Translations under genes and position numbers: made by a program | Shown here: piece by piece, positions 60,314 through 64,000 of the stretch | How positions within the stretch are numbered: position 1 is the first letter of the stretch | Layout: each line of letters opens with the position of its first letter | Notes under the pieces: model-generated | What the model was told of the DNA's origin: nothing | Database searches by the model: none | What the model saw: only the letters and a program-made list of their open reading frames with translations | Assembly (NCBI RefSeq): GCF_947489565.1 | Contig: NZ_CANLEA010000009.1 | Location: forward strand, 62,001-126,000 | Length of the DNA stretch: 64,000 nucleotides | DNA from: an uncultured Kordia sp. | GTDB taxonomy: Bacteria > Bacteroidota > Bacteroidia > Flavobacteriales > Flavobacteriaceae | Direction: 5' to 3'

Positions 60314-63300
60314 ATGAAAATCGCTTCTAGCGTATCATTTTTTATTCTTTTTCTTGCCGTAGGAACTTGGTTTTCTACAGCGCAAAACGATCAGTTACGT
60401 GCATATACACTCAAAGATGGTTTGCCACAATCGCAAGTAAATGCCATTGCGCAAGATCAGTTAGGTTATTTATGGATTGGAACACAAGGTGGCGGAATTG
60501 CTCGTTTTGATGGCGCTTCTTTTACTGTTTGGAATGAAAAAAACGGATTGGGTTCTAACTTTATTCAAGCACTTGCCTTTCATAAAAATGTATTATTGAT
60601 TGGAACACGTCAAGGGCTTTCTGTACGCGTAAAAAACACTTTTGAAAAACACAAAACACCACGTGTATATGATATTGAAATTGTGGATAAAGATGCGTTT
60701 TTATCAACACAAAAAGGAATTTACAAATACAATGTTATTGACGGAGTCCAAAAGTTAGATTGCAATACAACACTCAATGGAACGCAGATTAATGATATTT
60801 TGTTTGATGGAACATACTACTGGATTGCCTCACGTCGCGGTTTGTGGAAAACAGATCGTTTGTCAAAAGACGGAAACTTTCAAAAGGTATTTGACAGTGA
60901 TTTTAAATCTATTGTACGTTTTAAAGATAGAGTGATAGCGGCAAGTTTTGTAGATGGCGTGTATGCATTCAAAGATAGAGAACAAGGTTTTCAAGAAGTT
61001 TCAGAGGTACGACAAATTAATAGTATTGATTTAATCAATACTGACGAATTGTGGATCAATACCACAAATGCAGGTATCAAACGGATTAACTTAACCGATA
61101 ATATTCCTGAGAAATCGATCTCAAAACGCGATGGGTTGTCTGTTTACAATGTTCGAAAAGCATTTAAAGATCGCCAAAACAATGTATGGATTGGTTCTTC
61201 TGGCGGCGGATTATTTAAGTATGAAAAGAATAACTTCAGACATTTCACAAAAAATAATGGTTTGGTGGCCAACAGAATTTATGCGCTTCACCATATCGAC
61301 AATGCTTTATGGATTTCTACTGCAGAATCTGGCTTGTCCAAAATTGATTCTACAGGAATTCATCAAGTAAAAGAAACCAGCGTTTATCTGGATAAAAAAG
61401 TAAAAACGCTCACCCACGATAACGAAGGAAGAATTTGGGCTGGAACCGTAGGGAAAGGAATTTATATTTATCAAAAGAAACTACTCGATACAGTTGTGTT
61501 TGACAGTTTGGCTACTGACGGACTTATCTATAAAACCAAACAATTAGAAGATATTTACGAAGCCACTATTACCACAGATATTGGTTTGCCTTCCGATTGG
61601 ATTAGCAATATTAAAATATATGGTTCGCAAGTTTGGATTGCTACGTATGCTGATGGAATTGCTCGTTTTCAATACGATCATGAAAAGAAAAAAATATACA
61701 ATCTCAAATCATTTGGTTTTGACGAAGGCATCAAAGATTTAGGAATTCGCGATTTAGCTCGTGATGAAACAGGTCGTGTTTGGTACTCCACAAGCAAAGG
61801 TCATTTGGGCTATATCAAAAATGATGAAGTCACACACTTAACAAAGGAACAAGTTACTGGAAGCGAAGTCACTATTGGAACCATTCGCTTTCATAATTAC
61901 GATATGTATTTGGGAACTTTTGGAAAAGGAATTTGGGTTTCTACCTTATCAAAAGACTTAAAATTTGAGCGATTGAAAGGAAAAAAAGATTTGTATTCCG
62001 ACAATATTTATCAATTAATTTTTGATGATAATGGTGTGCTTTGGGCAGGAAGTGAAGGCGGCGTTGATCAGATTACACTCGATAAAAAAAATGAAATTCA
62101 AAATGTAATTCATTACGGTCGCAATGATGGTTTTTTAGGAATTGAAACTTGTCATAACGCAACTACAAAGGATACGGAAGGAAATCTTTGGTTTGGAACT
62201 ATTGACGGATTGACCAAATACGCGCCTTCTACCACAGAACAAGAAGCCTCTAAACCGCAGCTACATTTTGAAAATATTGAAGTTGCCTATCAAAGTCTCG
62301 ATTCTATTGACTTGCACGAATGGACCAATTCAGACAAACAATTGCAACTTCCGGAAGATAAAAACAAGATGGCTTTTGAGTTTCGTTCTATTGATTTGGA
62401 TAATCCTGAAGCCATATTATATCGCCATAAATTTAATGATGAAAAATGGAGTCCGTGGACCCAAGAAAGTAAAATTACTTTTGGCGGTTTGGATTATGGC
62501 GATCATACCTTTTTGGCACAATCACGCAATAAAGATTGGCTTGAAAGTGATCCGATTGGTTTCAAATTTCATGTCATTCAACCTCTATACAAAAAAACAT
62601 GGTTTAAAAGCTTGCTATGGACAATTCTTGCTTTGATTGTCGCCTATGTTATTTATGATTACATCAAGCGTGTAAAAGCAAAAAACCGTGCCATTCGCGA
62701 GCGTTTGCAATTGGAAAACCATTTACTTTCATTAGAACAGAAAGCCTTGCGTTTGCAAATGAATCCGCATTTTATTTTCAATGTATTGAATGGAATCAAA
62801 GGTATGAGTCGAAACGACATCAGCAAGATGGACAAAACCATCAATACCTTTGCAGTGTTGCTTCGTGAAACTTTGACAAATTCCCGCAAGGACACTATTA
62901 CACTGGCACAAGAAATTAAAACTTTAAAAAATTATATTGAAGTCGAACGCTTGATGGCAAGCAGAGATTTTACATACAATATTGATTTGAATTCTGATTT
63001 AGATCCTGAAGAAGTACTCATTCCGCCAATGTTAATTCAGCCATTTGTAGAAAATGCCATTCGTCATGGAATCATGCCTTTGCAACGTGCTGGCGATTTA
63101 CAGATCGTTTTTAAAACGGACAATGACTTTTTATATGCTACAGTTACCGATAACGGAGTTGGCATTCAGCAATCTAAAAAGAACAAACCTAAAACGGATC
63201 ATCAATCGATGGCATTGCAAGTAACCAAGGAACGTATTGAATCGTTAGCAGGTCGTAATACACTAAAAATTGAAGATATCTCTGAAAAAGATGCTACCTT

Positions 63301-63349
63301 AGCAGGAACCAAGATATCGTTTAAAATTCCTTTGGAAACGGATTATTAA
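60314..63349 (+). CDS. Reg_prop two-component sensor histidine kinase (LytS-type core)
   Basis: A 1011-residue membrane sensor. In order it has a signal peptide ending STAQ and a large periplasmic double propeller of Reg_prop blades (DGLPQSQVNAIAQDQLGYLW, FKDRQNNVWIGSSGGGLFKY). A Y_Y_Y domain follows (about 680-755), then one membrane span (about 760-782, LLWTILALIVAYVIYDYI) and a short coiled coil. The His_kinase/LytS core has His819 (QMNPHFIFN) and Asn914 (FVENAIRHG). The length is typical. It phosphorylates the LytTR regulator encoded next. The ligand is unknown; such sensors often detect carbohydrate or envelope signals. Confidence 0.92.
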   Translation: MKIASSVSFFILFLAVGTWFSTAQNDQLRAYTLKDGLPQSQVNAIAQDQLGYLWIGTQGGGIARFDGASFTVWNEKNGLGSNFIQALAFHKNVLLIGTRQGLSVRVKNTFEKHKTPRVYDIEIVDKDAFLSTQKGIYKYNVIDGVQKLDCNTTLNGTQINDILFDGTYYWIASRRGLWKTDRLSKDGNFQKVFDSDFKSIVRFKDRVIAASFVDGVYAFKDREQGFQEVSEVRQINSIDLINTDELWINTTNAGIKRINLTDNIPEKSISKRDGLSVYNVRKAFKDRQNNVWIGSSGGGLFKYEKNNFRHFTKNNGLVANRIYALHHIDNALWISTAESGLSKIDSTGIHQVKETSVYLDKKVKTLTHDNEGRIWAGTVGKGIYIYQKKLLDTVVFDSLATDGLIYKTKQLEDIYEATITTDIGLPSDWISNIKIYGSQVWIATYADGIARFQYDHEKKKIYNLKSFGFDEGIKDLGIRDLARDETGRVWYSTSKGHLGYIKNDEVTHLTKEQVTGSEVTIGTIRFHNYDMYLGTFGKGIWVSTLSKDLKFERLKGKKDLYSDNIYQLIFDDNGVLWAGSEGGVDQITLDKKNEIQNVIHYGRNDGFLGIETCHNATTKDTEGNLWFGTIDGLTKYAPSTTEQEASKPQLHFENIEVAYQSLDSIDLHEWTNSDKQLQLPEDKNKMAFEFRSIDLDNPEAILYRHKFNDEKWSPWTQESKITFGGLDYGDHTFLAQSRNKDWLESDPIGFKFHVIQPLYKKTWFKSLLWTILALIVAYVIYDYIKRVKAKNRAIRERLQLENHLLSLEQKALRLQMNPHFIFNVLNGIKGMSRNDISKMDKTINTFAVLLRETLTNSRKDTITLAQEIKTLKNYIEVERLMASRDFTYNIDLNSDLDPEEVLIPPMLIQPFVENAIRHGIMPLQRAGDLQIVFKTDNDFLYATVTDNGVGIQQSKKNKPKTDHQSMALQVTKERIESLAGRNTLKIEDISEKDATLAGTKISFKIPLETDY

Positions 63350-63430
63350 ATGTTAAATATTGAATGATAAATTTTAAATGTAAATATCTCGGTACTAACA
63401 CCAAAAACCTAATACCTAATACCAAAACAT

Positions 63431-64000
63431 ATGCTTACTACTGTTATTGTTGATGATATTCCTGCGGCGTTGCAAATGCTGAAAGGTGATATTGAGCGCT
63501 TACATCCTGAATTAAAAATTATTGGAACAGCACAAAGCGTTGTAGAAACGGCAAAACTTTTACGAAAGCAACAGCCCGATATTTTATTCTTAGACATTAT
63601 GTTAGGTGATGGTTCTGGATTTGATGTGTTGGAGATTTTTCCAGATCTGACATCAAAAATCATTTTTGTTACCGCAAGTGACGAGTTTGCTATTAGAGCA
63701 TTCAAATTCGCTGCCATTGATTATGTTTTGAAACCGTATGCGGAAGAAGAGCTATCGGCTGCGATTGAAAAAGCCAAAGGTCAGATTCACCCAAACAAAG
63801 AACGTTTGGATATTTTAAAAGATACCTTAGAAGCTCCGAACGAAAAGCCAACCAAAATATCGTTACACACCTTAGATAAGATTATTATTGTGAGTTTGGA
63901 TGAAATTATTCGTTGCGAATCGGATAGTAACAATACTATTTTCTATTTACAAGACGGACAGAAGATTTTCGTGACCAAAACCTTAAAATACTTTTCTGAT
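63431..64000 (+). CDS. LytTR-family response regulator (3' end missing)
   Basis: The first 190 codons of a gene running off the window. The receiver has Asp8-Asp9 (VIVDDIP), the phospho-acceptor Asp55 (LFLDIMLGDGSGFD), Thr in FVTASDEFAIRAF and Lys in DYVLKPY. From about residue 145 the LytTR DNA-binding domain begins (ISLHTLDKIIIVSLDEIIRC, ESDSNNTIFYLQDG). It follows the sensor kinase by 81 bp and is its obvious partner. LytTR regulators bind paired direct repeats about two helical turns apart. Confidence 0.92.
   Translation, partial: MLTTVIVDDIPAALQMLKGDIERLHPELKIIGTAQSVVETAKLLRKQQPDILFLDIMLGDGSGFDVLEIFPDLTSKIIFVTASDEFAIRAFKFAAIDYVLKPYAEEELSAAIEKAKGQIHPNKERLDILKDTLEAPNEKPTKISLHTLDKIIIVSLDEIIRCESDSNNTIFYLQDGQKIFVTKTLKYFSD

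Noticed and set aside
1-64000. Insertion sequences, prophage or integrative element
   Set aside because: No transposase, integrase, tRNA-associated repeats or phage structural genes were seen. The defence-like operon has no visible attachment sites.

Overview
The window is a bacterial chromosome segment from the Bacteroidota, almost certainly a Flavobacteriaceae member. The signs are a SusC/SusD pair, several secreted proteins with type IX secretion (T9SS) C-terminal sorting domains, TAnnTTTG-type promoter elements, lipoproteins with Cys lipoboxes, LVIVD and Reg_prop proteins, and short leader peptides of the kind annotated as class I lanthipeptide precursors. The set resembles the genus Kordia, but that assignment is an inference from gene content. 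I saw no tRNA, rRNA, insertion sequence or CRISPR array.

Region A (1-20100) is a carbohydrate locus. On the minus strand, read from right to left, it holds susC and susD, an intrinsic terminator, a large FG-GAP/VCBS-ASPIC lipoprotein, then a tightly packed run: periplasmic gluconolactonase, GH3 beta-glucosidase, gluconokinase, 6-phosphogluconate dehydrogenase, GntP gluconate permease and a GPH-type sugar symporter. An AraC-type regulator and a second GH3 lipoprotein diverge on the plus strand. The set fits outer-membrane import of a beta-glucan fragment, periplasmic hydrolysis, delactonisation and entry of gluconate into the pentose phosphate pathway. This suits oxidised (aldonic acid) beta-glucans.

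Region B (20500-26700) has a T9SS protein, three Cys-rich leader peptides, a membrane-bound TPR/AraC-type regulator, a degenerate receiver protein and a small membrane protein. Three further Cys-rich leader peptides lie in later regions; two of these are under 60 codons (34054-34206 and 55251-55427).

Region C (26706-31918) is the most unusual part: a translationally coupled four-gene operon encoding a double-GHKL ATPase, a stand-alone receiver protein with a coiled-coil tail, an HNH nuclease and an N6-adenine DNA methyltransferase. It looks like a restriction or phage-defence system with two-component-like parts. I do not recognise the combination as a named system.

Region D (32174-38459) has a GIY-YIG protein, a DUF6261-like protein, a 42-bp palindromic tandem repeat, LVIVD-type lipoproteins, a T9SS propeller protein and structured non-coding DNA. 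Region E (38491-55218) is mostly ordinary: cystathionine beta-synthase, a TPR-LRR protein, a LolC/E-like permease, NamZ-like DUF1343, a glycosyltransferase, a sterol-desaturase family enzyme, a YkgJ protein, a methyltransferase, a T9SS trypsin-like protease, a HerA-like ATPase, a lipoprotein and a cupin. Region F (55251-64000) has a leader peptide, a CBM9-like protein, an unknown lipoprotein between two strongly structured intergenic regions, and an SH3b protein followed by a Reg_prop sensor kinase and its LytTR response regulator, which is cut off by the window end.
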